Shown here: positions 37,271 through 46,011 of the stretch, one piece after another | Numbering within the stretch: position 1 is the stretch's first letter | How the letters are laid out: each line of letters opens with the position of its first letter | NCBI RefSeq assembly: GCF_016634425.1 | Contig: NZ_JAEPES010000005.1 | Span: 62,001-126,000 of the forward strand | Origin: Lacisediminihabitans changchengi | GTDB taxonomy: Bacteria > Actinomycetota > Actinomycetes > Actinomycetales > Microbacteriaceae | Length of the DNA stretch: 64,000 nt | Direction of reading: 5' to 3' | Made by a program: the position numbers and the translations under genes | The notes under the pieces: generated by a model | Told to the model about the DNA's origin: nothing | Seen by the model: the letters and a program-made list of their open reading frames with translations, nothing else | The model's database searches: none

Positions 37271-38019
37271 CCCCAGACGATGGCACCGCGGGCGGGCCGG
37301 TGCCGCTGGTGCTGATTCACGGCATCGGCGACGACCGCTCGGTCTGGGATGACATCGTGGCAGAGCTCGGAGCCTCCGAACGGATCATCACCTACGACCT
37401 TCGTGGACACGGCACCTCGCCCACTCGACCCCTCGTCAGCAGCATCTGGGACTTCGTCGGGGACCTCATCGCGATGCTCGACGCCAAACAGCTGCCGATG
37501 GTGGATCTGGCGGGATTTTCGCTCGGCGGGCTCATCGCGCAGGGCGCGGCAATCCGCCATCCGGACCGGGTTCGCCGTCTGGTAGTCATCGGGGCCGTGG
37601 CGGCGAGAACCCCGGAAGAGGAGCTCGCGGTCGGCCAGCGCTTGCGTGCGGTCGAGAAGCTCGGCCCCGCCGGGGTCGCGGAGCAGAGCATCGCTCGATG
37701 GTTCGCCCCCGACTACCTGGCCGCCCACCCCGAGGCCGCGGCGGAGGTGATCGAGCGCATGGAATCGCTCGATCGCGACGCGTACATCGCCTCCTACCGC
37801 GTGCTGGCCGCGACCGACTTCGCCGATGAACTGGCGAAGATAACCGCACCAACCCTGGCGATCGCGGGGGAGGACGACATCGGGTCGCCGCCCCACATGG
37901 CCGAGACGATAGCCAGCGCGACCGGCGGAGTCTCCGTGATCCTGCCCGGCGTCAAACACAACATTCTCCAAGAAGCCGCTCACCGAACCGCGAAGGAAAT
38001 ACAGCTCCATGTCAACTGA
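37267..38019 (+). CDS. Alpha/beta hydrolase (enol-lactonase/RutD-like)
   Basis: 250 residues from the ATG at 37267, overlapping the LLM gene by 4 bases (ATGA). Oxyanion strand LVLIHGIGDDRSVW, nucleophile Ser in AGFSLGGLIAQGAA, acid Asp in IAGEDDIGSP and base His in GVKHNILQEA. Sequence style is that of 3-oxoadipate enol-lactonase and RutD. It likely hydrolyses an ester, lactone or carbamate produced by the monooxygenase. The next gene starts 11 bases before its stop. Confidence 0.9.
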   Translation: MTPDDGTAGGPVPLVLIHGIGDDRSVWDDIVAELGASERIITYDLRGHGTSPTRPLVSSIWDFVGDLIAMLDAKQLPMVDLAGFSLGGLIAQGAAIRHPDRVRRLVVIGAVAARTPEEELAVGQRLRAVEKLGPAGVAEQSIARWFAPDYLAAHPEAAAEVIERMESLDRDAYIASYRVLAATDFADELAKITAPTLAIAGEDDIGSPPHMAETIASATGGVSVILPGVKHNILQEAAHRTAKEIQLHVN

Positions 38020-38413
38020 TGTCACCCAAGAGTCGGCCCTCTTCGTCGAGGGGCTGGAAGTTCGCCGTCAGGTACTCGGCTCGGCGTACGTCGATGCGGC
38101 GCTGGCCCCGTCAGACCCCATGACTGCTGCCTTCCAGCCATTCATGACCTCATACTGCTGGGGCGAGATCTGGACGGACGACACCCTGTCGCTGCGCGAG
38201 CACAGTCTGCTCGTGCTCGCCATGACCGCCGCCCTCGGTCGCATCTCCGAGGTGGAGATCCACACCAGGGGAGCGTTGCGCAACGGCATCAGCCCCGACG
38301 AGCTGACAGCAGTACTGAAGCAGATCACGGTCTACTGCGGCGTTCCCATCGGCGTGAGCGTGCTCAAGGCCATGCGCGGTGTCATTGAGAGCTTCGATCC
38401 GTCTGAGGCGTAA
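38009..38413 (+). CDS. Carboxymuconolactone decarboxylase family protein
   Basis: 134 residues with the CMD fold: FMTSYCWGEIWTDDTLSLRE, LLVLAMTAALGRISEVEIH and the C-terminal ELTAVLKQITVYCGVPIGV, close to gamma-CMD (PcaC) in layout, with conserved Glu and His positions and no CxxC redox motif. Such proteins decarboxylate a lactone or act as small hydrolytic/tautomerase-like partners. Overlap with the hydrolase gene suggests a shared step in ring cleavage or decarboxylation. Specific substrate unknown. Confidence 0.88.
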   Translation: MSTDVTQESALFVEGLEVRRQVLGSAYVDAALAPSDPMTAAFQPFMTSYCWGEIWTDDTLSLREHSLLVLAMTAALGRISEVEIHTRGALRNGISPDELTAVLKQITVYCGVPIGVSVLKAMRGVIESFDPSEA

Positions 38414-38446
38414 CCCGAACCAGCATCATCGATGAGAGGAAGAACA

Positions 38447-39508
38447 GTGAAGCACGTGAAGAAGGGGCGGATAGCGCTCGCCGTAGCGCTGGCCGTCGTA
38501 GGCGGCATGCTCGCCGGTTGTGCCTCCGGTGGCGGAGGGGCTTCCCCCACCCTCACATTGGTGACCTGGGGTGGGTCGACGCAGGACGGCATCAAAAAGG
38601 CGATCGCCGATCCGTTCACCGCATCCACCGGCATCAAGACGCGGGTGACCAATCCGGTCGACTACGGCAAGTACACCGCGCAGATCAAGAACAAGCAGGT
38701 GACCTGGGACTGGGCGGATGCCGAGGCCTTCTTCATCTACCAGCACCCCGACTACTGGGCTCCCATCGACACCTCGATCGTGAAGGTCAACCCGAGCGAT
38801 TACATCCTGCTGCCGGGCCAGAAGGAGGTGCCGGCGAACCTGATTCCCAATGGGAGCTACTCCTTCGCCATTGCGTATCGCACCGACGCTAAGGGTGCCC
38901 ACCCGCAGACCTGGGCGGATTTCTTCGATACGAAGAAGTTCCCGGGAAAGCGCGCGATCTACAACTCGCCGTACGGGATGCTGGAGGTCGCGCTGATCGC
39001 TGACGGTGTTCCCTTCGATCAGCTGTACCCCCTCGACGTCAATCGCGCGTTGAAGAAGCTCGACACGATCAAGGACGATCTGGTCTTCTGGAACTCCGGT
39101 GCCGAACTTCAGCAGGCCATGGTCTCCGGGGAGGCGAAGTACGCGTTCGCCTGGAACAACCGCATCGCCGATATCGAACAGAAGGGCGAACCGGTGGCCC
39201 TCGAGTGGAATCAGAACCTTCAGGACACGGGGTTCCTGGTCACCCCGAAGGTCGGCCCACACGTGAAGGACATGATGAAGTATTTCGCCTTCTCGCTCAA
39301 GCCGAAGATCCAGCGCGACTATGCCCTCGCCACGGGTTACTCACCCGTGTTGAAGTCGGCCATGGCCGAGATACCGAAAGACAAGCAGAAGTACTTCAAC
39401 GCCTATCAGCCGAATCTCGATAAGGCGATCGGCACGATCAATCTGCAGTGGTGGGCAGACCACTACGACTCGGCCACGGCAACCTGGGCCGCATGGGCTG
39501 GTCAATGA
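38447..39508 (+). CDS. ABC transporter substrate-binding lipoprotein (PotD-like)
   Basis: 353 residues from the GTG at 38447, preceded by AGAGGAAG; an upstream ATG at 38432 is less likely. Signal peptide with lipobox GGMLAGC near residue 25. The mature protein starts TLTLVTWGGSTQDGIKKAIA, typical of spermidine/putrescine and opine-type binding proteins, with AFAWNNRIADIEQKG near the middle. It captures the substrate outside the membrane for the two permeases that follow. The ligand could be a polyamine, an amino-acid derivative or another small nitrogenous solute. Confidence 0.92.
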   Translation: MKHVKKGRIALAVALAVVGGMLAGCASGGGGASPTLTLVTWGGSTQDGIKKAIADPFTASTGIKTRVTNPVDYGKYTAQIKNKQVTWDWADAEAFFIYQHPDYWAPIDTSIVKVNPSDYILLPGQKEVPANLIPNGSYSFAIAYRTDAKGAHPQTWADFFDTKKFPGKRAIYNSPYGMLEVALIADGVPFDQLYPLDVNRALKKLDTIKDDLVFWNSGAELQQAMVSGEAKYAFAWNNRIADIEQKGEPVALEWNQNLQDTGFLVTPKVGPHVKDMMKYFAFSLKPKIQRDYALATGYSPVLKSAMAEIPKDKQKYFNAYQPNLDKAIGTINLQWWADHYDSATATWAAWAGQ

Positions 39509-40377
39509 GTTCGAACACCATGGCCGACCCCCACCCGGTGACGTCGCGCGCGCGCGTCGCCCGGTGGGGGTCGCCCACCCTGCTGTACGTGCCGGCCCTG
39601 GTGGTGCTGGTGCCGGTGTTTCTCATCCCCACCGCGCTCCTGCTCTCCGCGAGTTTCGTCTCCTCGAGCGGACCGTTCGGCAACTTCGCCACCATCCTCG
39701 ATTCTCAGATCATCAAGGTCGTCTTCCTCCGCAGCTTCGCCGTCGCGGCCATCGTGACCGCGATCTCGCTCGTCATCGGCCTTCCCTTCGCCTCGGTCGC
39801 GCTCAAAGCCGGACCGCGGCTCAGAAACATCCTCCTCGGCTCGATCGCGGCGTCCCTGTTCTTCAGCGTGATCGTGCGGTCGTATGCGTGGCTGGCTCTT
39901 CTCGGGCATAACGGACCCGTGGTCGGCCTGCTCGGGGTATTCGGCGTCAACACGTCGAGCCTGTCACTGTCAAAAACCCCGTTCGCCGTGGCGATCGGGC
40001 TCGTTCAGTACGGTGTGCCGTTCATGGTTCTCGCGATCTCCGACGTGATGCGCCGGGTCGACGGCAACATCGACCGCGCGGCGGCGACGTTGGGCGCCGG
40101 TGCGGTCACCCGCTGGGTTCGAGTCACCCTGCCGCTCATCGCTCCCGGCATCATTGCCGGAGTCACGATCGTCTTCACCACCACGCTCGGCTACTTCCTC
40201 ATCCCCTCCATTCTCGGATCACCGAAAGAAGCGATGATCGGGCAGCTGATCAGCCAGCAGGTGGGCACGACGGTCAACTGGGGCCTCGGGGCTGCCATCT
40301 CGACCGCGCTTCTCGTCGTCTCGCTGCTGCTGGTGCTCATCCTTCAGCGGCTGGGCAAGCGGATCGGGAGGCAATGA
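39505..40377 (+). CDS. ABC transporter permease (PotB-like)
   Basis: 290 residues from the ATG at 39505, overlapping the binding protein stop (ATGA). Six hydrophobic segments. The EAA loop reads RAAATLGAGAVTRWVRVTLP followed by LIAPGI, contacting the ATPase. It pairs with the next gene to form the membrane channel of a polyamine/opine-type importer. Upstream alternative starts to 39448 lie inside the binding protein gene. Confidence 0.93.
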   Translation: MSSNTMADPHPVTSRARVARWGSPTLLYVPALVVLVPVFLIPTALLLSASFVSSSGPFGNFATILDSQIIKVVFLRSFAVAAIVTAISLVIGLPFASVALKAGPRLRNILLGSIAASLFFSVIVRSYAWLALLGHNGPVVGLLGVFGVNTSSLSLSKTPFAVAIGLVQYGVPFMVLAISDVMRRVDGNIDRAAATLGAGAVTRWVRVTLPLIAPGIIAGVTIVFTTTLGYFLIPSILGSPKEAMIGQLISQQVGTTVNWGLGAAISTALLVVSLLLVLILQRLGKRIGRQ

Positions 40378-40378
40378 G

Positions 40379-41233
40379 ATGAAACCACGCCTCGCCACCC
40401 GATGGGTCGGCGCGATCTTCGGCATCCTCGTCGCGGCCTACCTCGTCATCCCCGCGCTGATCGTCATTCCGTTGGCCTTCAGTTCCGGCCAGTTTCTGCA
40501 GTTTCCGGTTCCGGGATTCTCGCTGGAATGGGTTGGTCAATTCTTCAGTGACCCCGATTGGATGGCGGCACTGAGCAGGAGTCTCGTCGCCGCCGTGTGT
40601 ACAGCACTCATCGCGGTGCCGATCGGCACGGTTGCGTCGTACGCCATCGTGCGCGGCCGACGCGGGGTCACGCGCGTCGTCGAACCGGTGCTGATGCTTC
40701 CGCTGCTGGTGCCGGTCGTCATCTCCGGGTTCGGCCTCTACCTCCTCACCTTGCTGCTGCACTTCCCCGGCGGGTTACCGCTGGTGGTGCTCGGGCACGT
40801 CGGGTTGGCCATCCCCTTCGTGGTGACCACGGTGCTGGCGTCGCTCAGAACGTTCGACCTGCGCCTGTTACTCGCGGCTCGCGTCTCCGGTGCCAATCCC
40901 TTCCAGGCGTTCGTTCGCATTCTGGTGCCGGTGATCGCTCCGGGGATCGGCGCCGCAGCGCTGATCGCTCTCATGACCTCGCTCGACGAAGCGGTGATTG
41001 CGCTGTTCATCGCCGGGGATACCGAGCCGACGCTGCCGGTGATGATGTACTCGAACATCACCTACTCGCTCAATCCCCTCGTGCCGGTCGCCGCAACGGT
41101 GCTGACCGTCGCAACATTCGTGCTCCTCATCGGCAGCTTTCTGCTGACCCGTCTTGCTCAGCGTCGCGGTCGCGCCGCTGCGATCGTCACCGTACGTGCA
41201 AAGGAAGTGCCCAGTGAGTTCCTCCGTAGCTGA
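40379..41233 (+). CDS. ABC transporter permease (PotC-like)
   Basis: 284 residues starting one base after the previous stop. Six hydrophobic segments and the EAA loop LLAARVSGANPFQAFVRILV followed by PVIAPGI. Partner of the preceding permease. The C-terminal end overlaps the start of the ATPase gene by 20 bases. It completes a type I ABC importer of the spermidine/putrescine class. Confidence 0.93.
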   Translation: MKPRLATRWVGAIFGILVAAYLVIPALIVIPLAFSSGQFLQFPVPGFSLEWVGQFFSDPDWMAALSRSLVAAVCTALIAVPIGTVASYAIVRGRRGVTRVVEPVLMLPLLVPVVISGFGLYLLTLLLHFPGGLPLVVLGHVGLAIPFVVTTVLASLRTFDLRLLLAARVSGANPFQAFVRILVPVIAPGIGAAALIALMTSLDEAVIALFIAGDTEPTLPVMMYSNITYSLNPLVPVAATVLTVATFVLLIGSFLLTRLAQRRGRAAAIVTVRAKEVPSEFLRS

Positions 41234-42359
41234 CAACCGCACCACGAGCGAGCAGCGGCCGACCGATGTCGCCGAGCACGCTGCACGACTTGAGCTGACC
41301 CGATTGGTCAAGCGGTACGGCGAGGTGGAGGCGGTCCGAGAGGTCAGCCTCACCATCGACCCTGGCGAATTCGTGACGCTCCTCGGCCCCAGCGGCTCGG
41401 GCAAGAGCACAACCCTCGCCATGATCGCCGGATTTGAAACGCCGACGAGCGGCACGATTACGCTGGGCGATCGAGACATCACCACCCTCTCGACCCACAA
41501 GCGAAACCTGGGCATGGTCTTTCAGGGGTACGCCCTGTTTCCGCACATGACCGTTTTCGACAACGTCGCCTTCCCCCTCGCGCTCCGCAAGATCAGCAAG
41601 AGCGATATCCGCGAAAGGGTGACAGAAGCACTCGCGACCGTTGGGCTCGGTCAGTTCGCCGACCGGAGACCATCCGCTCTGTCGGGCGGCCAGCAGCAGA
41701 GGGTCGCCCTGGCCCGCGCCTTTGTGCACCGCCCGAAGATTCTGCTGATGGACGAGCCGCTCAGCGCCCTCGACAAGTCCCTTCGGCGACAGATGCAGAT
41801 CGAACTGCGGCGGCTCCACCAGACGCTCGGCACCACCGTGCTCTTCGTCACCCACGATCAGGAGGAGGCGCTCAGTCTCAGTGACAGGATCGTGGTCATG
41901 AACGAGGGTGCGATCGCTCAAATCGGAAGTCCGACCGAGATGTACGAGAACCCGCAGACCGACTTCGTCGCGGGCTTTCTCGGTTCGGCCCAGTTCCTGG
42001 AGGGGATTCTGCGCGAAATCCGTACGAACGCGACCTCGACGATCCAGCTGGCAGACGGAGGCATGATGACCGGTCGGTGCACCACCACGTGCGGGCCCGG
42101 CACCGCGGCCAAGGTGGTGCTGCGCCCGGAGGACGCCACGCTCGATCGTCCGTCTGCTCCAGCCAATGCGGTGACGGTTCGCACCGTCGCTCAGGTGTAC
42201 CTCGGTGACCGCATCCGTTGTCTCGCCACGTTCCCCGACGGCAGCGAGGGCACGTATTGGCTCGATCACCACGAGCGCTCGCGCGTCGTCGTTGGTGACG
42301 ACGTGACGCTGTACTGGCCGTGTTCGCGCACCGTGTTCGTGGCGAACCAGAACCGGTGA
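41214..42359 (+). CDS. ABC transporter ATP-binding protein (PotA-like)
   Basis: 381 residues from the GTG at 41214, preceded by AAAGGAAG. Walker A GPSGSGKSTT, Q-loop MVFQGYALFPHMTV, signature LSGGQQQRVALARA, Walker B ILLMDEPLSALD and the H-loop FVTHDQEEA. A C-terminal TOBE domain (from about residue 295) is characteristic of the polyamine and related importer ATPases. It powers the importer encoded by the three genes before it. Stop overlaps the next start (GTGA). Confidence 0.95.
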   Translation: MSSSVADNRTTSEQRPTDVAEHAARLELTRLVKRYGEVEAVREVSLTIDPGEFVTLLGPSGSGKSTTLAMIAGFETPTSGTITLGDRDITTLSTHKRNLGMVFQGYALFPHMTVFDNVAFPLALRKISKSDIRERVTEALATVGLGQFADRRPSALSGGQQQRVALARAFVHRPKILLMDEPLSALDKSLRRQMQIELRRLHQTLGTTVLFVTHDQEEALSLSDRIVVMNEGAIAQIGSPTEMYENPQTDFVAGFLGSAQFLEGILREIRTNATSTIQLADGGMMTGRCTTTCGPGTAAKVVLRPEDATLDRPSAPANAVTVRTVAQVYLGDRIRCLATFPDGSEGTYWLDHHERSRVVVGDDVTLYWPCSRTVFVANQNR

Positions 42360-42967
42360 GGATCAGGAAGGTCATCGCCTACTGCGACGAGGTGCTGGCG
42401 GAGCGCGGAGAACCCGTCGCGCGTCCACTGCGTCGCGGCGTCGCGGCCGCGATCATCCCCAATCCCTGGCTGGCGACCGACACCCGGGCCGATCTTGCAC
42501 CCGTCGTGGAGAGCATCGCCGCTCCACTCGCTCTGCTGCTGACCGCCTACCTCACCAAGCTCGTCGGGCCTCCGGCGCGGATCGAGGCCTTTGGCAAGGC
42601 CGCCATCGTGGGGCTCTCGGGCGAGATGGAGCACGGCGCCGCGCTGCTGCACACACCGTTTTTCGGCAACATCATTCGCGAGCGGTTCGACGCGACCGAC
42701 TACATCAGCTTCGCCGACGCCCAGGGCGCACCCGGCACCTCGCTCGTGGTGCCCATGGCGCACAAGAACGACGGTGGTCTTCGCGCCTACTTCGAGTCGG
42801 TCCCGCTCCAGATAGACGATGCGCCGGAAGCGGATGAGATCGTGGTCGCCGTCGCCGCGGCAGACGGGCCTCGGCCCAACCAGCGCATCGGTGATCGCAC
42901 GACCGATCGCCGGGTGCGGCTCTCGGAATATGCCGATCATTACCTGATCGGGGGTGAGATCCCGTGA
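42356..42967 (+). CDS. AA_synth (DUF1185) family protein
   Basis: 203 residues from the GTG at 42356, overlapping the ATPase stop. It begins VRIRKVIAYCDEVLAERGEP and contains AFGKAAIVGLSGEMEHGAAL and the block NDGGLRAYFESVPLQIDDAP, features of Pfam PF06684. A structure of a Bordetella member (BB2672) is known to show a variant of the chorismate-mutase fold, and a role in amino-acid metabolism was only suggested. Such genes often sit beside flavin monooxygenases and polyamine-type importers, as here. The reaction is unknown. Confidence 0.85.
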   Translation: MRIRKVIAYCDEVLAERGEPVARPLRRGVAAAIIPNPWLATDTRADLAPVVESIAAPLALLLTAYLTKLVGPPARIEAFGKAAIVGLSGEMEHGAALLHTPFFGNIIRERFDATDYISFADAQGAPGTSLVVPMAHKNDGGLRAYFESVPLQIDDAPEADEIVVAVAAADGPRPNQRIGDRTTDRRVRLSEYADHYLIGGEIP

Positions 42968-43422
42968 TCCGGTCGATCAGGACGCTGGTTCAGGACGTAC
43001 CGAGCGTGGCACACGCGACCCGAGTCGAGCGCAGCGTCATCGTGCTGGCCATCGCCGGCGGAGATGTCAGTGGGGAGTCCGGCGGCGGGGTGGTAGAGCA
43101 TCTCGTCGCGCGGGCCACGGAGGCTCTCGGTGGCGCGGAAGCGCTCGGTGGCGCGGCGGGGGCACCGGACATCCGCTTCTTCACTGCTCCCCAGACGACG
43201 GTGTCGAGCGAGACGCTCGCCGAACTGCAGGACCGGTATCCGGATGCCTACCGCGCGACGGTTGCGCCCGGAGATGCGTTCTCCGTCCCGATAGCTACCT
43301 CCGCGCCGCACGTACTTCGCCTGCAGGACGTCCCCCTGGCGACCGAGGTCATCGTAGCCGTCCGCCTGGTGGCGCAGCTCGAGTTTCCCGACGTGCTGAC
43401 GCTGCGGACATCCGCAGGCTAA
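42964..43422 (+). CDS. Unknown small protein at the end of the catabolic operon
   Basis: 152 residues from the GTG at 42964, overlapping the previous stop. It has no signal peptide or membrane helix and no recognisable domain. The middle contains a duplicated EALGGA segment encoded by a near-tandem 18-base DNA repeat. The stop codon overlaps the stop of the convergent LysR gene by 3 bases. Position suggests a role in the same pathway, possibly as a partner of the AA_synth protein; nothing in the sequence proves it. Confidence 0.75.
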   Translation: MIRSIRTLVQDVPSVAHATRVERSVIVLAIAGGDVSGESGGGVVEHLVARATEALGGAEALGGAAGAPDIRFFTAPQTTVSSETLAELQDRYPDAYRATVAPGDAFSVPIATSAPHVLRLQDVPLATEVIVAVRLVAQLEFPDVLTLRTSAG

Positions 43423-44297
43423 GTCGCCGGGCGTCCGCTGCGGGCCGCCTCGAGGATGCCGCTCGTCACTACCTCATAGGACGGCCACGATTGCCGACCC
43501 GGCCGAGTGACGACGAAGCTGCGGCGGTCGCCCGCCGCGCCGTCGAGCGGCAGGTAGCGAACGCCCGGATGGGGCCGAGCGTCTTCGGGGAGTAGGGCGA
43601 CTCCGAACCCCGACGCGATGCACTCGGAGGCGAGTTCGATGCTGTCGATGCGGTGATGGATCGACGGAACGGCGTCGTAGTGCGCGGCGACCCGTCGCAG
43701 CAGTTCCTCGTCGTCGGCCGTGCGGGGATTCACGATCCAGTCGCTGGCGGCGTCGGCGAAGATCTCGGCCGCGGTGCCGCGGTTCGACGGATGCACCGCG
43801 AGCATCACCGGGACCGCGTCGAAGTGTTCGCCGCTGTGGTCGGCCGGTACCAGTGAGTAGTCGTAAACGATACCGATATCGATCAGGTCTCGGGCGAGCA
43901 GGTCGCGAACCTCCGGCGGCTCCCTCTCCTCGACCTGGACGACGAGACCGGGGAGGCGTTCGCGCAGGATTCGCGTCGCCGGAAGCACGTGCCGGATCAG
44001 GCTGATGGCGTACGCCGCAACGACGATGGTCGCCTGCTGACCGTCGTCCTGAAGGTCACCGCGCGCGCCATCGAGCGCGGCGAGGATCTGTCTGGCCCGC
44101 GGGAGGAACGCGCGACCCTCCGGCGTGAGCTTGAGCCTGCGCCCCGAGCTGCCGACGAGCGTCGCGGAGAGCTCTCGCTGCAGTGAGGCGAGCTGCTGGG
44201 ACACGGCGGACGTGCTGTACCCGCTCGCCTCCGCGACCGCCCGCAGCGTGCCGCGATCGGCTAGCTCCACGAAGGTGATGATCCATTTCGTGTCCAC
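43419..44297 (-). CDS. LysR family transcriptional regulator
   Basis: 292 residues from the GTG at 44297. N-terminal helix-turn-helix: WIITFVELADRGTLRAVAEA followed by SGYSTSAVSQQLASLQRELS, then the LysR effector domain with ATIVVAAYAISLIRHVLPA and ASECIASGFGVALLPED. It starts 7 bases after the amidase stop, in the same operon as the amidase and deiminase genes, and probably controls them. The co-inducer would be the substrate or product of the amidase. Confidence 0.92.
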   Translation of the reverse strand: MDTKWIITFVELADRGTLRAVAEASGYSTSAVSQQLASLQRELSATLVGSSGRRLKLTPEGRAFLPRARQILAALDGARGDLQDDGQQATIVVAAYAISLIRHVLPATRILRERLPGLVVQVEEREPPEVRDLLARDLIDIGIVYDYSLVPADHSGEHFDAVPVMLAVHPSNRGTAAEIFADAASDWIVNPRTADDEELLRRVAAHYDAVPSIHHRIDSIELASECIASGFGVALLPEDARPHPGVRYLPLDGAAGDRRSFVVTRPGRQSWPSYEVVTSGILEAARSGRPAT

Positions 44298-44304
44298 GCG
44301 GTGG

Positions 44305-46011
44305 CTAGCCGTCGAGTTCAGGGGTGAGGGGCGGCGTCGCGCGACGGGGACGGATGCTCTCGAACGCGGAGGCATACTGCAGGAGGCTCGCGTCGGTGTA
44401 CGCGGCACCGGCGAACGTGAGGCCGACGGGCATCCGGATGTCGCCCATGATGCCGAGCGGAACGGTCACGGTCGGGATTCCGAGGTGCCGGATCGCCAGG
44501 TTGCCGTTCGCCACCCAGACTCCGTTGCGCCAGGCGAGGTCGGCCGCGGCGGGATTCACGTCGGAATCGGCCGCTCCCACGTCGGCCACCGCGGGGAAGA
44601 TGACGGCGTCGAGCCCGTTGTCGCGCATCCACTTTTCGAGGTCGAGTCGTCGGGTCTCCTCGAGACCTTCCAGGCCCGGGCGAAGCTCCGCGATCTCGTC
44701 CCACGGGGTGATTCCGGCCGTCGCGATCGAGACGTACTTCTCCATCCCGGCGACGAGATCACCCTCGCGATTGGGAAGGGTGCCGGGATCGTGGGGATAG
44801 ATCTGCGCGCCGTCGGCTTCCGCGAGCCGTTCGAGGCTCGGGTCGGCGTTGGCCCGCAGAAAGTCGTCGAAGGCCCACGCGGTGAGGTCCCAGAGCTCCT
44901 TCTCGAGAAACTCGGGGCTCACGAGGTCGCGGGTGAAGATGGTGGGGGAGCCGGGGCGGTCTCCCTCGTAGTTGGAGATGACGGGGAAGTCGACCTCCAC
45001 CACCTCGGCCCCGGCCGATTCGAGATCGTGCCGTGCCGCCTCCCACAGCGCCATGATCGACTCGCGCGTGATGATGCGCTCGCCGGCCGGGCCGCCGATG
45101 CCGGGCCTCGTCCCCGTTCCCGCCTCGGCGTCGGCGTTGATGTACATCTTCGGCACGCCGAAACGGATGCCGCGCAGTCGGTTGGCAGTGCTGTGCAGCG
45201 ACGGGTACGAGGCGGGGCGAACATCCGTCACCCGCGGAATCGGAACCCACGGCTGCAGACGCCAGAGATCTCCGCGGGTGTCCGGGTCGTCGGCGACGAT
45301 GACGTCCAAGATTTCGAGCAGGTCGGCCATCGATCGGGAATAGGGGACGACGACATCCATGGTCGGGGTCAGCGGCCAATTGCCGCGCACCGAGATGATG
45401 CCGCGGGACGGGGTGTACGCGCACAGCGCGTTGTTGGAGGCGGGGCCGCGGCCGCTTGACCAGGTCTCTTCGGCCAGACCGAAGGCGGCGAAGCTTGCGG
45501 CGGTGGCGGTTCCCGCGCCATTCGACGAGCCGGATGCGAACGGTGCCGTGAGGTAATCGCGGTTGTACGGGCTTTCGGCGCGACCGTAGACCCCGCGCTG
45601 CGTGCCGCCGTTGGCCATGGGGGGCATGGTGGTCTTGCCGAGGCAGATCGCGCCGGCGTCGCGCAGCCGCGAGATGGTGAATGCGTCCCGGGTGGCGCGC
45701 AGGTGCCGGAAGGCCGGGCTGCCGGCGGCGGCGGTGAGGCCCGCGACGAGGTAGCTGTCTTTTGCCGTATACGGGATGCCGTCGAGCGGGCCGCGAGTCT
45801 CGCCGCGACGGCGACGTTCATCGGATGCCGCGGCCTCCACCAGCGCTTCGGGGTTCGGCACCACCACCGAGTTCAGCCGCGTTGCGCTGTGCGGAGAGTC
45901 GTAGGCCTCTATTCGGGCGAGGTACCCCTGCACGAGCTCGACGGCGGTGGTCTGCCCGCTCTCGAGCGCCTCCCTCAGCTGCCGAATCGAGGTCTCGACG
46001 AGGTCGATCAT
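44305..46011 (-). CDS. Amidase-signature family hydrolase
   Basis: 568 residues. The Ser-cisSer-Lys triad is visible: Lys in IPYTAKDSYLVAG (about residue 84), cis-Ser in FASGSSNGAG (about 157) and nucleophile Ser in EETWSSGRGPASNN (about 182). The variant EETWSSGR differs from the common TDTGGSIR and resembles fungal-type and allophanate-hydrolase-like amidases. It hydrolyses an amide or carbamoyl bond, giving ammonia or an amine. The start overlaps the deiminase gene stop (ATGA). Confidence 0.92.
   Translation of the reverse strand: MIDLVETSIRQLREALESGQTTAVELVQGYLARIEAYDSPHSATRLNSVVVPNPEALVEAAASDERRRRGETRGPLDGIPYTAKDSYLVAGLTAAAGSPAFRHLRATRDAFTISRLRDAGAICLGKTTMPPMANGGTQRGVYGRAESPYNRDYLTAPFASGSSNGAGTATAASFAAFGLAEETWSSGRGPASNNALCAYTPSRGIISVRGNWPLTPTMDVVVPYSRSMADLLEILDVIVADDPDTRGDLWRLQPWVPIPRVTDVRPASYPSLHSTANRLRGIRFGVPKMYINADAEAGTGTRPGIGGPAGERIITRESIMALWEAARHDLESAGAEVVEVDFPVISNYEGDRPGSPTIFTRDLVSPEFLEKELWDLTAWAFDDFLRANADPSLERLAEADGAQIYPHDPGTLPNREGDLVAGMEKYVSIATAGITPWDEIAELRPGLEGLEETRRLDLEKWMRDNGLDAVIFPAVADVGAADSDVNPAAADLAWRNGVWVANGNLAIRHLGIPTVTVPLGIMGDIRMPVGLTFAGAAYTDASLLQYASAFESIRPRRATPPLTPELDG

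Noticed and set aside
33617..38019. Assignment as the Rut pyrimidine-degradation operon
   Set aside because: The RutA/F/D similarity is only at fold level; RutB, RutC and RutG are not in the operon, and it includes an aldehyde dehydrogenase, a CMD protein and a different type of transporter.
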